From: Gammaproteobacteria bacterium
GTDB taxonomy: Bacteria; Pseudomonadota; Gammaproteobacteria; SZUA-140
Reading direction: 5' to 3'
NCBI GenBank assembly: GCA_015491865.1
Contig: WFVD01000015.1
Location: 124,001 to 188,000, forward strand
Length of the DNA stretch: 64,000 nt
Shown: positions 46,558-56,370 of the stretch, piece by piece
Layout of the letters: each line of letters begins with the position of its first letter
Numbering within the stretch: position 1 is the first letter of the stretch
The notes under the pieces: generated by a model
What the model saw: the letters and a program-made list of their open reading frames with translations, nothing else
The model's database searches: none
Told to the model about the DNA's origin: nothing
Program-made: the position numbers and the translations under genes

Positions 46558-47319
46558 CTAGTGGCGCAGGCGGTACCCCTGTTTGAGTAGCTTAATCGCA
46601 AATGATGCGAGCCCTGAAAAGGCGACCACCATAATCGCCAGACTTATCCAGGGTGAGGTGTCTGACACGCCAAAAAAGCCGTAGCGAAAACCATCAATCA
46701 TATAAAAGAAAGGGTTTAGGTGTGAAACGAATTGCCAGAATGGAGGCAAGGAGTGGATCGAATAAAAGACACCACTCAAGAATGAGAGTGGCATGATCAC
46801 AAAATTCTGAAAGCCTGCCAGCTGGTCGAATTTCTCTGCCCATATCCCCGCAATAATGCCTAATGTTCCTAATATAGCACTGCCCAGCACTGCGAAAAGC
46901 AACAGAAAAAGAAAACTGTGCACGGGCACCGAAACAAAACAGATCGCCACGAGAAACACGCCCACTCCTACGACGATCCCACGGACCACAGCTGCCAGCA
47001 TGAAGGCAAGATAGAACTCCACATATGAGAGCGGCGTTAACAGTACAAACACAATATTCCCTGTTACCTTAGATTGAATCAGGCTTGATGAGCTATTCGC
47101 GAAAGCGTTCTGGATGATGGTCATCATCACCAGCCCAGGAATCAGAAAGGAGGTGTAACTGATCTCTTCAAACACCATCACTCGCCCTTCCAGGACGTGG
47201 GAAAAAACCATAAAGTAGAGCAATGTCGTGATGATCGGAGCAAGAATCGTCTGAAATGCTACCTTGTAAAAACGCAGTGTCTCTTTATAAAAAAGCGTAT
47301 AAAACCCTCGATTGATCAT
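46558..47319 (-). CDS. ABC-2 type exporter permease
   Basis: 253 residues with about six hydrophobic helices, an ABC-2 permease. It has a cytoplasmic N-terminus (INRGFYTLFYKETLRFYKVA), the family motif AGFQNFVIMPLSFLSGVFYSI and SLPPFWQFVSHLNPFFYMIDGFRYG. It is closest in layout to the YadH type. It overlaps the ATP-binding gene upstream by 4 bp. The exported substrate is unknown. Confidence 0.9.
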   Translation of the reverse strand: MINRGFYTLFYKETLRFYKVAFQTILAPIITTLLYFMVFSHVLEGRVMVFEEISYTSFLIPGLVMMTIIQNAFANSSSSLIQSKVTGNIVFVLLTPLSYVEFYLAFMLAAVVRGIVVGVGVFLVAICFVSVPVHSFLFLLLFAVLGSAILGTLGIIAGIWAEKFDQLAGFQNFVIMPLSFLSGVFYSIHSLPPFWQFVSHLNPFFYMIDGFRYGFFGVSDTSPWISLAIMVVAFSGLASFAIKLLKQGYRLRH

Positions 47320-48254
47320 TCAGAAGCCCTTTTACGCGTTAGCTCGACAAAGACATCTTCAAGGTCGGCCCGCTCTGTTTCCAGATCGACCACCTGGATA
47401 TCAACGGCTGCAATGGCGTTGAGCACATCAACGATCGCGTCTTTATCTTTATACAGTTCAAGCCGAATAGTACGGCCATCGATCTGCTTCACCATTTTAC
47501 GGACAGAGGGTGCCAGCTGTTGAGGCAGGGTAACGACCTCTTCGGCAGTTTTAATAACCAGATGCATCTTGTTACAGATTTCACTCTGCAACAGTGCCGC
47601 CCGGGTATCGAGCGCCACCACTTCACCATGGTTGAGGATTGCGATCCGGTCACACAGTTTCTCCGCCTCTTCAAGATAGTGAGTCGTTAATACGATGGTA
47701 TGTCCTTCCTGGTTTAGCTGCACAACAAAGTTCCACAGCAGCTTACGCAGCTCAACATCGACCCCGGCAGTCGGCTCATCCAGGATCACCACTTCCGGTT
47801 TATGGACCAATGCCTGGGCAATCAACACACGGCGCTTCATCCCACCCGAGAGTGCGCGCATATTAGTGTTCGCCTTTTCGGTGAGTGCCAGCGCATCTAA
47901 CAGCTCATCGATCCATTCGCTGTTCTCTTTGCCCAGCCCAAAGTAGCCAGACTGAATCTGCAGCACCTCTCGCACCGAAAAGAAGGCATCAAACACCAGC
48001 TCCTGCGGGACCACGCCGAGCGCACGCCGGGCCTGTCGATAGTCATCAACCACATGATGCCCAAGGACTGAAACATCACCTGAATCCGCATGCGCCAGCC
48101 CCGCAATAATATTGATCAAGGTCGATTTTCCAGCACCATTTGGCCCCAGCAAACCAAAAAATTCACCTCGGTGAATCGTCAGGTCAACCCCTTTCAATAC
48201 CTCAAGCGAACCATAGGATTTTTTTACATTTCTGATTGAGATTGCAGCGGTCAT
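47316..48254 (-). CDS. ABC exporter ATP-binding protein
   Basis: 312 residues. Walker A is GLLGPNGAGKSTLINI, the signature LSGGMKRRVLIAQAL, Walker B VVILDEPTAGVD and the H-loop TTHYLEEAEKLCDR. The C-terminal extension resembles drug/lipid-export ATPases (YadG type). It works with the permease encoded next. Confidence 0.93.
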   Translation of the reverse strand: MTAAISIRNVKKSYGSLEVLKGVDLTIHRGEFFGLLGPNGAGKSTLINIIAGLAHADSGDVSVLGHHVVDDYRQARRALGVVPQELVFDAFFSVREVLQIQSGYFGLGKENSEWIDELLDALALTEKANTNMRALSGGMKRRVLIAQALVHKPEVVILDEPTAGVDVELRKLLWNFVVQLNQEGHTIVLTTHYLEEAEKLCDRIAILNHGEVVALDTRAALLQSEICNKMHLVIKTAEEVVTLPQQLAPSVRKMVKQIDGRTIRLELYKDKDAIVDVLNAIAAVDIQVVDLETERADLEDVFVELTRKRASE

Positions 48255-48358
48255 CTGTTGGTGTCACCCATAAAGTCAGAACGGCATTCTACACTAATCA
48301 GAATGGCTCTTGTGGTGCCATTTACCCCCCTGACTTTCACCTCAGCAGACAAAAATAT

Positions 48359-48388
48359 AGCCCTGCAATGATGTCTCAAAGCAGGGCT
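48359..48388 (-). terminator. Terminator after the catalase gene
   Basis: Stem AGCCCTGC / GCAGGGCT with a 14-nt loop; in the minus direction it is followed by ATATTTTTG. It ends the leftward catalase transcript. Confidence 0.7.
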
Positions 48389-48429
48389 GGCTTCCTCACT
48401 CTATTATTTAAGGATTATCGTTATCATAG

Positions 48430-49902
48430 TCACCCTGATGCGGCCATCGCTTTGCTCACACGGAGGCTGTAATCTGCATCGGCTGCTGCAAACTGCGCAA
48501 GCATCCGCTCCTGCACATCTCTGGTAGCATGGGCAAGCGCCTCTGCAATATTGCCTGCCAACAGGTTTTTCTGCTCATCACTCATCAGGCGATAGAGCGC
48601 TCCAGCTTGCGTGAAATTATCCTCGTCCATCGTCTCATAAGGCTTGATCCACGCATCCTCCTCAACTGGCATTGCAGGTTCTGCTACTTCTGGCCGCGGA
48701 GCTGGTGCCCCATCATTGATGCGATCATTCGGGTAGAAGTTAACCCCTCCTCCCTGGTTGTTATCAGTACCAAAGGCTGGTGGCATACCTGCCATTGCGC
48801 CATCCCGTTGATAGTGGTGTACCGGGCAGCGTGGTGAATTGACTGGTAACTGATTAACATTTGCCCCGACACGATAGCGATGCGCATCTGGATAGGCCAT
48901 CAAGCGCGCCTGCAACATTTTATCAGGCGATGCGCCAATCCCTGGCACCAGATTGCCAGGGCTAAAGGCGGCCTGCTCTGTTTCAGCAAAATAGTTATCA
49001 ACATTACGATTTAACTCTAGCTGACCAATTTCAATTAATTCAAAATCGGCGTGTGGCCATACTTTTGTGAGATCAAAAGGGTTGATATTGTACTGACGCG
49101 CCTCGGCCTCTGTCATCAACTGTACCTTGACAGACCAACCAGGGAAATCACCATTATTAATAGCATCAACCAGGTCCTGCTGTGCACCAAAAGGTGGCAG
49201 CATGGCAGCCTCTGCATTCGTCAGATTCTTAATTCCCTGATTTGTTTTGAAATGCCACTTCACCCATGTACGTTCCCCTTTATGATTCCAGAAACTCAGG
49301 GTGTGTGAACTAAACCCATGCATATGGCGGTAAGAGAAAGGGATTCCCCGATCTGACATCAGAATTGTCATCTGGTGTAGTGATTGAGGGTTATTTGCCC
49401 AGAACTCGAACATTGCTGCAGGATCTGGCGTATTGGTAGCTGGGTTTTTCTTTTGCGAATGGACAAAATCGGGAAATTTAATCGGGTCCCTTAAAAAAAA
49501 GACAGGTGTATTATTCCCCACCATATCCCAGTTCCCTTCTTCCGTATAAAATTTTACGGCAAAACCACGAGGATCTCGGGCATAGTCACTTGAGTCCTGC
49601 CCGCCTCCGACAGTGGAAAAACGCACAAAAACATCCGTTTTGCTCCCTTCACACTGAAGAAACTTTGCAATCGTATGTGAAGACATCTCTTTAGTTAAGG
49701 TAAACGTGCCATAGGCACCGCTACCGCGCGCATGGACAACACGTTCAGGGAGGCGCTCACGATTAAAATGGGCCAGTTTTTCAAACATACGCCAGTTATC
49801 AAATGTAAGAGAACCACGCGCTCCAGCGCTGATACTCGCCTGATCATTGGCAATGGGGGCCCCGTTGGTCGTTGTTAGCGGGCATTTAGATGTCTTCTCC
49901 AT
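48430..49902 (-). CDS. katA: Haem catalase (small-subunit type)
   Basis: 490 residues, a clade 3 monofunctional catalase that destroys hydrogen peroxide. Distal His57 is in RVVHARGSGAYG, Asn130 in GNNTPVFFLRDP and the proximal haem ligand Tyr337 in RLMAYPDAHRYRVG. Normal length; no export signal, so cytoplasmic. It sits alone between the ABC exporter and sppA, where the usual rluC-HAD-sppA neighbourhood normally continues with other genes, so it may have been inserted here. An OxyR site could not be recognised upstream. The symbol is by family only. Confidence 0.93.
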   Translation of the reverse strand: MEKTSKCPLTTTNGAPIANDQASISAGARGSLTFDNWRMFEKLAHFNRERLPERVVHARGSGAYGTFTLTKEMSSHTIAKFLQCEGSKTDVFVRFSTVGGGQDSSDYARDPRGFAVKFYTEEGNWDMVGNNTPVFFLRDPIKFPDFVHSQKKNPATNTPDPAAMFEFWANNPQSLHQMTILMSDRGIPFSYRHMHGFSSHTLSFWNHKGERTWVKWHFKTNQGIKNLTNAEAAMLPPFGAQQDLVDAINNGDFPGWSVKVQLMTEAEARQYNINPFDLTKVWPHADFELIEIGQLELNRNVDNYFAETEQAAFSPGNLVPGIGASPDKMLQARLMAYPDAHRYRVGANVNQLPVNSPRCPVHHYQRDGAMAGMPPAFGTDNNQGGGVNFYPNDRINDGAPAPRPEVAEPAMPVEEDAWIKPYETMDEDNFTQAGALYRLMSDEQKNLLAGNIAEALAHATRDVQERMLAQFAAADADYSLRVSKAMAASG

Positions 49903-50318
49903 GTCATCACTCCTGTCTGTTTAGCGAAAATTAATGTCGAATAAGCTATCGGTCAAAACTGAAATCAATCCAATTAATAAACCCTTCACCTTAAATCGAA
50001 TAAATCGATTTCTCAGGCGCATCAACATTAGTACATTAAAAAATCAAATAACCTGGAACCTCTTCTACCGACGAGAGCTGGAGGAGGTGCTATCAAGGAA
50101 CTTCTGAATTAATTGTCATTCCGAGAAGTGAAGCGACAAAGAGCGGACAAGGAGGGCCAAAACGGAAATCGAAGCGCTGGGCGCACCCGCCCTCCTTGCT
50201 CCCCCTATCAATAGACTATGATCGCAAATCAACAAGCGATCCCTGGCCTATTACGGATAACCCTCCAGGAAGAGGGGATGTAAAGCAAATAAGCTGTAGT
50301 CTGTACGCCTTTAACCCA
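49903..50318. other. 416-bp intergenic region with inverted repeats
   Basis: It contains AAATCG-N7-CGATTT near 49993-50011, which could be an operator for the catalase gene, and a dispersed-repeat copy at 50098-50143. A 10-bp stem CAAGGAGGGC/GCCCTCCTTG (50148-50198, 31-nt loop) may end the sppA transcript. No coding region is apparent. Confidence 0.4.
50098..50143. repeat. Degenerate dispersed repeat, copy 1
   Basis: It shares the 13-mer AATTAATTGTCAT, followed by CGAGA-GTG-GCGACAAA-like bases, with 52137-52180 (about 75 % similar over 45 bp). It resembles the widely dispersed 'GTCATTGCGAGCGAAGCGA' type of intergenic repeat found in many proteobacteria. No transposase is present. Confidence 0.45.
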
Positions 50319-51347
50319 TTAACGCCAGATATCATTCATGGTTGATGATAATCCACTTGCCATTGAGGCACCGAAGCGTTCGACAAAACGCTCCAGAACC
50401 GGCTGGTCGTAGGTGTAATCAACAATTTTGTCGACTCCGACAATCTCACGTGCGACATAACTACTGCTGCCTAGGGCGTCGACCAGACCAACATCAATGG
50501 CCTGCTCACCGGTCCAGACAAGACCGCTAAAGATAGCCGAATCATCTTTGAGGCGGTCACCACGCCCCTCTTTCACCACATCAATAAACTGCTGATGGAT
50601 CGAACCAAGCAGTGACTTGATGTGCTGTGCGTCTTCTTCCTTTAGCGGTGAGAACGGATCCATAAACCCCTTGTTTTCGCCTGCTGTCATCATTCGGCGT
50701 TCGATACCCAGCTTATCCATCGCATCAACAAAGCCAAAGCCGTTCATAACCACGCCAATTGAGCCGACGATACTCGCCTTATCAGCATAGATTTCATCAG
50801 CAGCAGCGGCGATGTAATATCCGCCAGAGGCGCACATGTCGGTCACAACCGCATAAACAGGCTTATTGGGGTATTGGCCGCGCAGGCGTTTAATCTCATC
50901 GTTAACATAACCTGCCTGCACTGGGCTGCCGCCCGGGCTGTTGATGCGCAGAATAATGGCGGCGGAGTTTTTGTTTTTAAAGGCGTCACGTAGTGCCGTA
51001 ATGATGCTGTCGGCATTGGCCTCGGTATCGGCGGCGATTGTGCCGCGAATTTCAATCAGCGCGGTATGTTTATGGCTTTTATTTGCCGTGTCACTGAGTT
51101 CGTTTGGCACATAGGCCATAAAAATGAGTATGGCGATATAGGCAAACATCAGCGATTTAAAAAAGATCCCCCAACGACGAGTGCGACGTTGCTCTTTGTG
51201 GGCACTGAAAAGCAGCTCCTCCATCACGCCGCGTTGCCACTTCTCCTTTGAATCACCATTATCAACAGGGTTTTTCCTTTCACCCATCCAGGGGTCATGC
51301 TCTTTTGGCGCGGGTGAAGTGGCGTCGTTTTTCATCTCGTCTGACAT
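50319..51347 (-). CDS. sppA: Signal peptide peptidase SppA (S49 family)
   Basis: 342 residues, short single-domain form. One membrane helix (about 63-82, FKSLMFAYIAILIFMAYV) anchors the protein. The S49 core has RINSPGGSPVQAGYV, the serine block DMCASGGYYIAAAADEI and the lysine region ADKASIVGSIGV. The proteins usually form an inner-membrane ring that digests cleaved signal peptides. It is near rluC and the HAD gene, as in Pseudomonas. Confidence 0.94.
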   Translation of the reverse strand: MSDEMKNDATSPAPKEHDPWMGERKNPVDNGDSKEKWQRGVMEELLFSAHKEQRRTRRWGIFFKSLMFAYIAILIFMAYVPNELSDTANKSHKHTALIEIRGTIAADTEANADSIITALRDAFKNKNSAAIILRINSPGGSPVQAGYVNDEIKRLRGQYPNKPVYAVVTDMCASGGYYIAAAADEIYADKASIVGSIGVVMNGFGFVDAMDKLGIERRMMTAGENKGFMDPFSPLKEEDAQHIKSLLGSIHQQFIDVVKEGRGDRLKDDSAIFSGLVWTGEQAIDVGLVDALGSSSYVAREIVGVDKIVDYTYDQPVLERFVERFGASMASGLSSTMNDIWR

Positions 51348-51471
51348 TATGGTATCCGTACTATCCTGATTGAATGATCTGTTACGTAACTTTAAAATAG
51401 TGATGCAGCGTCCGCGACGGGAGCCTCTACGCGCTGACTTACTTATCGGCGACCGCCCTGCTCACATTAAT

Positions 51472-52131
51472 TCACTCTTTATACAGTAGTTCACCCACTT
51501 CTGAAATATCATTGAGACACGCCAGCGGCTGATGGCGCAGTAAACGCTCCCGCGAATGCACACCATAGGTGACAGCCAGCGATGCAGTGCCCGCCTCCGC
51601 AGCCATCTGTAGATCGTATTCAGTATCACCAATCATTAGCGTCTCCTCTGGTGCGACATCAAGAACAGCCATGATCTCCAGTAACATCTGAGGATGTGGT
51701 TTAGAAAAAGTCTCATCAGCACAGCGAGTGATGTGGAAATAGTTGCCAGTGCCGCTCTCCTCCAATACACGGTTCAACCCCCTTCTGCTTTTACCTGTGG
51801 CTACCGCAAGCAGATAGTCATCGCGATGAAGGCGTTGAATCACCGCCAACGCCCCCTTAAAAAATAGCGATGCCCCGTGCTTGCCCGCTAAAAAGTGATG
51901 GCGGTAACGCTCAACAAAGGTGTCGATGAGATCGCCCCCTTCATCAGGATAGAGCTGGCGTACCGCCTCGGGTAGACCGAGTCCAATGACGTTGCGAAGC
52001 TCGTGGTGACTGCGCTCCGCCAGCGCCAGCTCCGAAATAACGTTGGCAAGTGAGTGGGTAATCTGCGCCTCGGAGTCCATCAACGTGCCGTCCCAGTCGA
52101 ACACCACCAGTTTAAATGCTCTGTTTATCAT
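51472..52131 (-). CDS. HAD-superfamily phosphatase (Gph-like)
   Basis: 219 residues. HAD motif I is VFDWDGTLMDSE, motif II AVATGKSRRGLNR, motif III the Lys in FSKPHPQMLL and motif IV GDTEYDLQMA. This is the phosphoglycolate-phosphatase-like subfamily, with an inserted helical cap. A gene of this type stands beside rluC in many gammaproteobacteria. Substrate not determinable. Confidence 0.9.
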   Translation of the reverse strand: MINRAFKLVVFDWDGTLMDSEAQITHSLANVISELALAERSHHELRNVIGLGLPEAVRQLYPDEGGDLIDTFVERYRHHFLAGKHGASLFFKGALAVIQRLHRDDYLLAVATGKSRRGLNRVLEESGTGNYFHITRCADETFSKPHPQMLLEIMAVLDVAPEETLMIGDTEYDLQMAAEAGTASLAVTYGVHSRERLLRHQPLACLNDISEVGELLYKE

Positions 52132-52136
52132 TTAAA

Positions 52137-52180
52137 GAACCTCAAATTAATTGTCATGACGAGATGTGGCGCGACAAAAT
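52137..52180. repeat. Degenerate dispersed repeat, copy 2
   Basis: Second copy of the element at 50098-50143. The 13-mer AATTAATTGTCAT lies at 52145-52157, followed by a similar CGAGATGTGGCGCGACAAAA block. It lies in the 100-bp gap between rluC and the HAD gene. Confidence 0.4.
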
Positions 52181-52231
52181 CATCGCTTAATCAACGGTTC
52201 ATCTCGCATCGAGATTGCCGCCCTGAAGGGT

Positions 52232-53194
52232 TCAGACTTCTAGTGACGCTAAAAATCTCACTAGATCCGGGCTGAGCGGTGCCGATACGGAAATCTTTTT
52301 CTTCGTGGCCGGCAACATAAAGGTGAGTCTGTGGGCGTGTAAAAATTGCCGTTTCAGCCCCTGTTTTTTGAGTTCTCGATTTAAGCGGCGCTGGCCATAG
52401 CGCTCATCACCCAGAATAGGGTGACCCGCATGGGCGGCATGAACGCGGATCTGGTGCATCCGCCCCGTCAGCGGCTTCGCCTCAACCAGCGTCATTTTGT
52501 GAGCAAAGTGGCGCTCAACGCTAAACAGCGTGGTGGAGGCCTGGCCATCTCTGCTGACGCGTACAGTACGAGAGCCAGATTCAGCTCGACCCTTAAGCAG
52601 TGGAAAATCGATGGTGCGTTGATCCTCCTTCCAATAGCCCTGAACAAGGGCGTAATAGCGCTTATCGATCAGATTCTCGCGCAACAGTTCATGTAGCGCC
52701 AGCAGCACTGGCCGGTTTTTCGCCAGCAGCAGACAGCCTGAGGTCTGGCGATCGAGACGGTGAACCAGCTCTATCTCCCTCTCCTGCGGGCGGATGGCGC
52801 GCATAATCTCAATCACTCCGTTCGCAATACCACTCCCCCCATGAACTGCAATCCCTGCAGGTTTGTTAACCACCATCAGATCGTCATCTTCATAGAGAAT
52901 CGACTGAGAAATGGCATCGCAGAGCCCTTTTGAAAGGGGCTGCTGCTCTCCCTCTACAGGGACAGTAACAGGTGGAATCCTTACAATGTCATCAAGTTGC
53001 AGTCGATATGTCTGCTTGATTCTACCTTTATTCACACGCACCTGGCCAGTGCGCAGCAGACGATAGACGAGACTCCTGGGAACCCCTTTCAGGGCCGTAA
53101 TCAGGAAATTATCAATCCGCTGCCCGGCATTCCCGCTATCAATTGTCAGCAGCCGTACAGGATGGCGTGTCGTATTATCGCTCAATTCAATCAT
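52232..53194 (-). CDS. rluC: 23S rRNA pseudouridine synthase RluC
   Basis: 320 residues. It modifies U955, U2504 and U2580 of 23S rRNA. It has an N-terminal S4 domain (IDNFLITALKGVPRSLVYRLL, TGQVRVNKGR) and the catalytic Asp motif ELVHRLDRQTSGCLL. Divergent from rne, the conserved arrangement in gammaproteobacteria. Confidence 0.97.
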   Translation of the reverse strand: MIELSDNTTRHPVRLLTIDSGNAGQRIDNFLITALKGVPRSLVYRLLRTGQVRVNKGRIKQTYRLQLDDIVRIPPVTVPVEGEQQPLSKGLCDAISQSILYEDDDLMVVNKPAGIAVHGGSGIANGVIEIMRAIRPQEREIELVHRLDRQTSGCLLLAKNRPVLLALHELLRENLIDKRYYALVQGYWKEDQRTIDFPLLKGRAESGSRTVRVSRDGQASTTLFSVERHFAHKMTLVEAKPLTGRMHQIRVHAAHAGHPILGDERYGQRRLNRELKKQGLKRQFLHAHRLTFMLPATKKKISVSAPLSPDLVRFLASLEV

Positions 53195-53232
53195 TCTCCA
53201 GTAATATCAATAAAATAACTCATCTTATAGGT

Positions 53233-53261
53233 TTGATACTACCCGGATAACTTGATATATT
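53233..53261 (+). promoter_or_regulatory. Main promoter of rne
   Basis: TTGATA (53233-53238), 17-bp spacer, TATATT (53256-53261); start near 53268. This gives a leader of about 450 nt before the rne ATG at 53722. A weaker TTGTCC/TAACAA pair about 50 bp downstream may be a second promoter. Confidence 0.65.
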
Positions 53262-53267
53262 GAGTTC

Positions 53268-53721
53268 CGTGGTGTCCGGCCTTGAGGCGTGAGATACCCA
53301 GATTGTCCAAATTTAATGGATAGATAACAAATATTTTTTACACAATATGGCGCAAGAGAGGCTGACTGCGTTGCTCAATACGAAGTAGCGCTGCTCGACC
53401 CCCTCCCAGACAAACGGGAAGATAGCGGAGTCGAGTCAGACAAAAAAGTCAGACGATAACGAAACGCAATATTGAGCCCTCAACAGTAGAGGGCAAGGGT
53501 AACTAGCCGCTCGACCCTATTTACGAGCGCTGTTTTAAGATACGCCCCCATGCTTTTTTTGCATGGTGAGAGCCGAACCGAAATACCGCCGAGAAGCATG
53601 TAAGGGTGCTCAGGCAACATTGAACGGCGGCGAGAAATCGCCGTTCAATCAAAATGAAAATCATAGTTCGGCAATCTCCGGATAGATGGCAACGCATGGG
53701 CGCCATAGGGATTGTTATTAA
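53268..53721 (+). promoter_or_regulatory. Long structured 5' leader of rne
   Basis: The leader has several inverted repeats, the clearest being ATTGAACGGCG / CGCCGTTCAAT (53619-53649, 11-bp stem, 9-nt loop). In E. coli the 5' leader of rne folds into hairpins that RNase E binds to limit its own synthesis. Size and position here suggest the same; the primary sequence is not conserved, so this is inference. Confidence 0.5.
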
Positions 53722-56325
53722 ATGAAAAGAATGTTGATTAACGCAACTCAGCCTGAAGAGTTGCGTGTCGCCCTTGTAGACGGTCAGCGTCTATACGATC
53801 TTGATATCGAAACACCATCAAGAGAACAGAAAAAGTCCAATATTTATAAAGGGAAAATCACCCGCGTCGAACCCAGCCTGGAGGCGGCATTTGTCGATTA
53901 TGGTGCAGATCGACACGGCTTTCTGCCACTCAAAGAGGTTGCCCCGTCGGTCTTTTGTAAACAACCGCCGGAAGGCAGGCGCCTCGAAATCAAAGATGTC
54001 CTGAAAGAGGGGCAGGAAATCCTGATTCAGGTCGCGAAAGAAGAGCGCGGCACCAAAGGTGCGGCGCTCACCACCTTTATCAGTCTGGCAGGCCGCTACC
54101 TGGTACTGATGCCAAACAACCCTCGCGCTGGCGGCATCTCACGCCGCATTGAAGGCGACGACCGCTCCGAGCTGCGCGAAGTACTCGATTCACTCACCAT
54201 TCCGGAGGGGATGGGGATGATTGTTCGAACCGCAGGTGTTGGCAAAAGCGATGAAGAGCTACAGTGGGATATGGATTACCTCGCCCGCGTGTGGGAGGCA
54301 ATTGAAGCCGCGGTTCCAGAAAAACCGGCCCCCTTTCTGATCTATCAAGAGAGCAACATCATCATTCGCGCTATCCGCGACTACCTGCGCCCGGATATTG
54401 GCGAAATTTTAATCGATGATGAAGATATCTATAACAATGCACGTGAATTTATGCAGCAGGTGATGCCGCATAATCTCAACAAGATCAAGCGCTATGAAGA
54501 TGCGGTACCGCTCTTTACCCGCTATCAGATTGAAAGCCAGATCGAAGCGGCATTCCAGCATGAGCTGCGTCTGCCATCAGGTGGTTCGATTGTGATCGAC
54601 CCAACAGAGGCACTGGTCTCTATCGACATCAACTCGAGCCGTGCAACAAAAGGGAGCGATATTGAAGATACTGCGCTCTCAACCAACCTTGAGGCGGCAG
54701 ACGAGATTGCTCGCCAGCTACGCCTGCGTGATATGGGTGGCCTGGTAGTGATCGACTTCATCGATATGACCCCAAGCAGAAATCAGCGCGAAGTTGAAAA
54801 CCGCATTCGGGAAGCGCTGAAAAAAGACCGGGCGCGCATCCAGGTAGGTCGCATTTCTCGCTTTGGCCTGCTGGAGATGTCACGTCAACGCCTGAGGCCA
54901 TCACTGGGTGAATCGAGCCAGCACACCTGCCCTCGGTGCAATGGACTGGGCTCCATTCGTAGCGTTGAGTCTCTTTCACTGTCGATACTACGTATTCTGG
55001 AAGAGGATGCGATGAAAGAGCAGACTGCGCAGATCATCGCCCAGCTGCCGGTCGATGTCGCCACTTACCTGCTCAATGAAAAACGTGAGATTGTCTCTGC
55101 AATCGAAAGGCGACAAGGTGTTCGCATTCTTTTGATTGCGAACTCATCACTGGAGATACCCAACTACTCAGTACAGCGTCAACGTGAAGATGAACTGCCT
55201 GATAACGCGCAGATCAGTTACGAGTTAGCGACAGAAGTGGAAGAGAAAAAAGAGGCGATGATGTCAGCCGCGCCACAGGCTGCCGCGGAACAGCCCGCTG
55301 TAAAAGGTGTTGTGCCCAGCACGCCGGCGCCCACCAACCGAGCCGCCAGCACGAGCGATGGAAATAGTGAGAACGGCTTTATTAAACGCCTCTGGAGTAC
55401 TCTCTTTAGCGCCGGTAACAAGGAAGAGACAACCACTGAAGTTAAGATCACCACCACACCGCCCAAAACACGCCCTGCCCGCGCCAGCGGTGGTGGCCGT
55501 AGCCGCGGCCAGCGAGGAGAGAAGTCATCATCTCGTAGCGGTCGTGAAAATAGTTCGAGACGTGGTGGAAGGCGTCGCAATAATAATCAGAACAAGGGAA
55601 ATGCAGAAGCGAAAGCAGCTGAGCAGAACAGCAGCACGGTGGCAACAGCAGCTGCTGAAACGCCCCCCGCTGTCAAACCAGCAGAGAATGAGGCGGGAGC
55701 GGAAACAAGGAGTAGCCGCCCACGTAGACGCCGTGGTGGGCGCCGAAATCGTAACCGTGACAGCAACAGGCAGCGCACTGATAACACCGCCTCAACCGAT
55801 AGCGCGGTAGCAGAAATGGCTACACCGGCATCCAAACCACCCCAATCTCCAGCGGATAGCGCAGCAGGAAATCCCATTGAAAAAACGCCCGCTACCGTAT
55901 CAAAGCCAACCGAAAAGCCACCAGAGGCAGCGCAGGAAAAACCCGCTCCCAGGAGCCAAACTGCACAGAGCGCTAAGTCAGTGCCTTCTGATGTCGAAAA
56001 CAAAACTGATGGCGCAGTGAAAAAACCTGCGGCGGCTCCAAAGCCAAAGGCACCCACAGAGCGATGGGCTGATAAACGGCCAGAAAATGCGGCTTCTTCA
56101 GCCCCACAACAGAAAGCAGAAGAAAAGAAGAGTAGCAGCGGCCCTGCAACTGAGACCGTTAAGCGCCAGTCTGATACTTCACCCCCTGGCAAGGTCGCCA
56201 GCAGTAGCGCACCTGCCGCTCCAAAACCGGCCCTGGTACAGATAGAGACAAAAAGAGCTGCGCCGCAGGCAGCCGTGAAACCAGCAACACCTTTGGTGGA
56301 AAAGTCTAACGACGAGGCAAAATAG
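53722..56325 (+). CDS. rne: Ribonuclease E
   Basis: 867 residues. Essential endoribonuclease and scaffold of the RNA degradosome. An N-terminal S1 domain lies at about 36-120. Catalytic Asp302 (VSIDINSS) and Asp345 (VVIDFIDM) are present, and the zinc link is CPRCNG (403-408). From about 520 to the end the protein is disordered, rich in Ala, Pro, Arg and Gly, with RG-type RNA-binding patches ([22 protein letters not shown]) and Ala/Pro/Lys repeats. The low-complexity tail creates long spurious frames on both strands. A terminator follows at 56334. Confidence 0.98.
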   Translation: MKRMLINATQPEELRVALVDGQRLYDLDIETPSREQKKSNIYKGKITRVEPSLEAAFVDYGADRHGFLPLKEVAPSVFCKQPPEGRRLEIKDVLKEGQEILIQVAKEERGTKGAALTTFISLAGRYLVLMPNNPRAGGISRRIEGDDRSELREVLDSLTIPEGMGMIVRTAGVGKSDEELQWDMDYLARVWEAIEAAVPEKPAPFLIYQESNIIIRAIRDYLRPDIGEILIDDEDIYNNAREFMQQVMPHNLNKIKRYEDAVPLFTRYQIESQIEAAFQHELRLPSGGSIVIDPTEALVSIDINSSRATKGSDIEDTALSTNLEAADEIARQLRLRDMGGLVVIDFIDMTPSRNQREVENRIREALKKDRARIQVGRISRFGLLEMSRQRLRPSLGESSQHTCPRCNGLGSIRSVESLSLSILRILEEDAMKEQTAQIIAQLPVDVATYLLNEKREIVSAIERRQGVRILLIANSSLEIPNYSVQRQREDELPDNAQISYELATEVEEKKEAMMSAAPQAAAEQPAVKGVVPSTPAPTNRAASTSDGNSENGFIKRLWSTLFSAGNKEETTTEVKITTTPPKTRPARASGGGRSRGQRGEKSSSRSGRENSSRRGGRRRNNNQNKGNAEAKAAEQNSSTVATAAAETPPAVKPAENEAGAETRSSRPRRRRGGRRNRNRDSNRQRTDNTASTDSAVAEMATPASKPPQSPADSAAGNPIEKTPATVSKPTEKPPEAAQEKPAPRSQTAQSAKSVPSDVENKTDGAVKKPAAAPKPKAPTERWADKRPENAASSAPQQKAEEKKSSSGPATETVKRQSDTSPPGKVASSSAPAAPKPALVQIETKRAAPQAAVKPATPLVEKSNDEAK

Positions 56326-56333
56326 AGAAACTC

Positions 56334-56370
56334 AACGCAGCTACCAAAACTGGGTAGTTGCGTTTTTTAT
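56334..56370 (+). terminator. Terminator of rne
   Basis: A 12-bp stem AACGCAGCTACC / GGTAGTTGCGTT (one G-U pair), 7-nt loop, then TTTTATTT. It overlaps the stop codon of the convergent phosphatase gene. Confidence 0.85.

Noticed and set aside
55307-56192. Long frames on both strands in the rne tail (167 and 201 codons)
   Set aside because: They are by-products of the low-complexity Ala/Pro/Arg/Gly coding region of RNase E.
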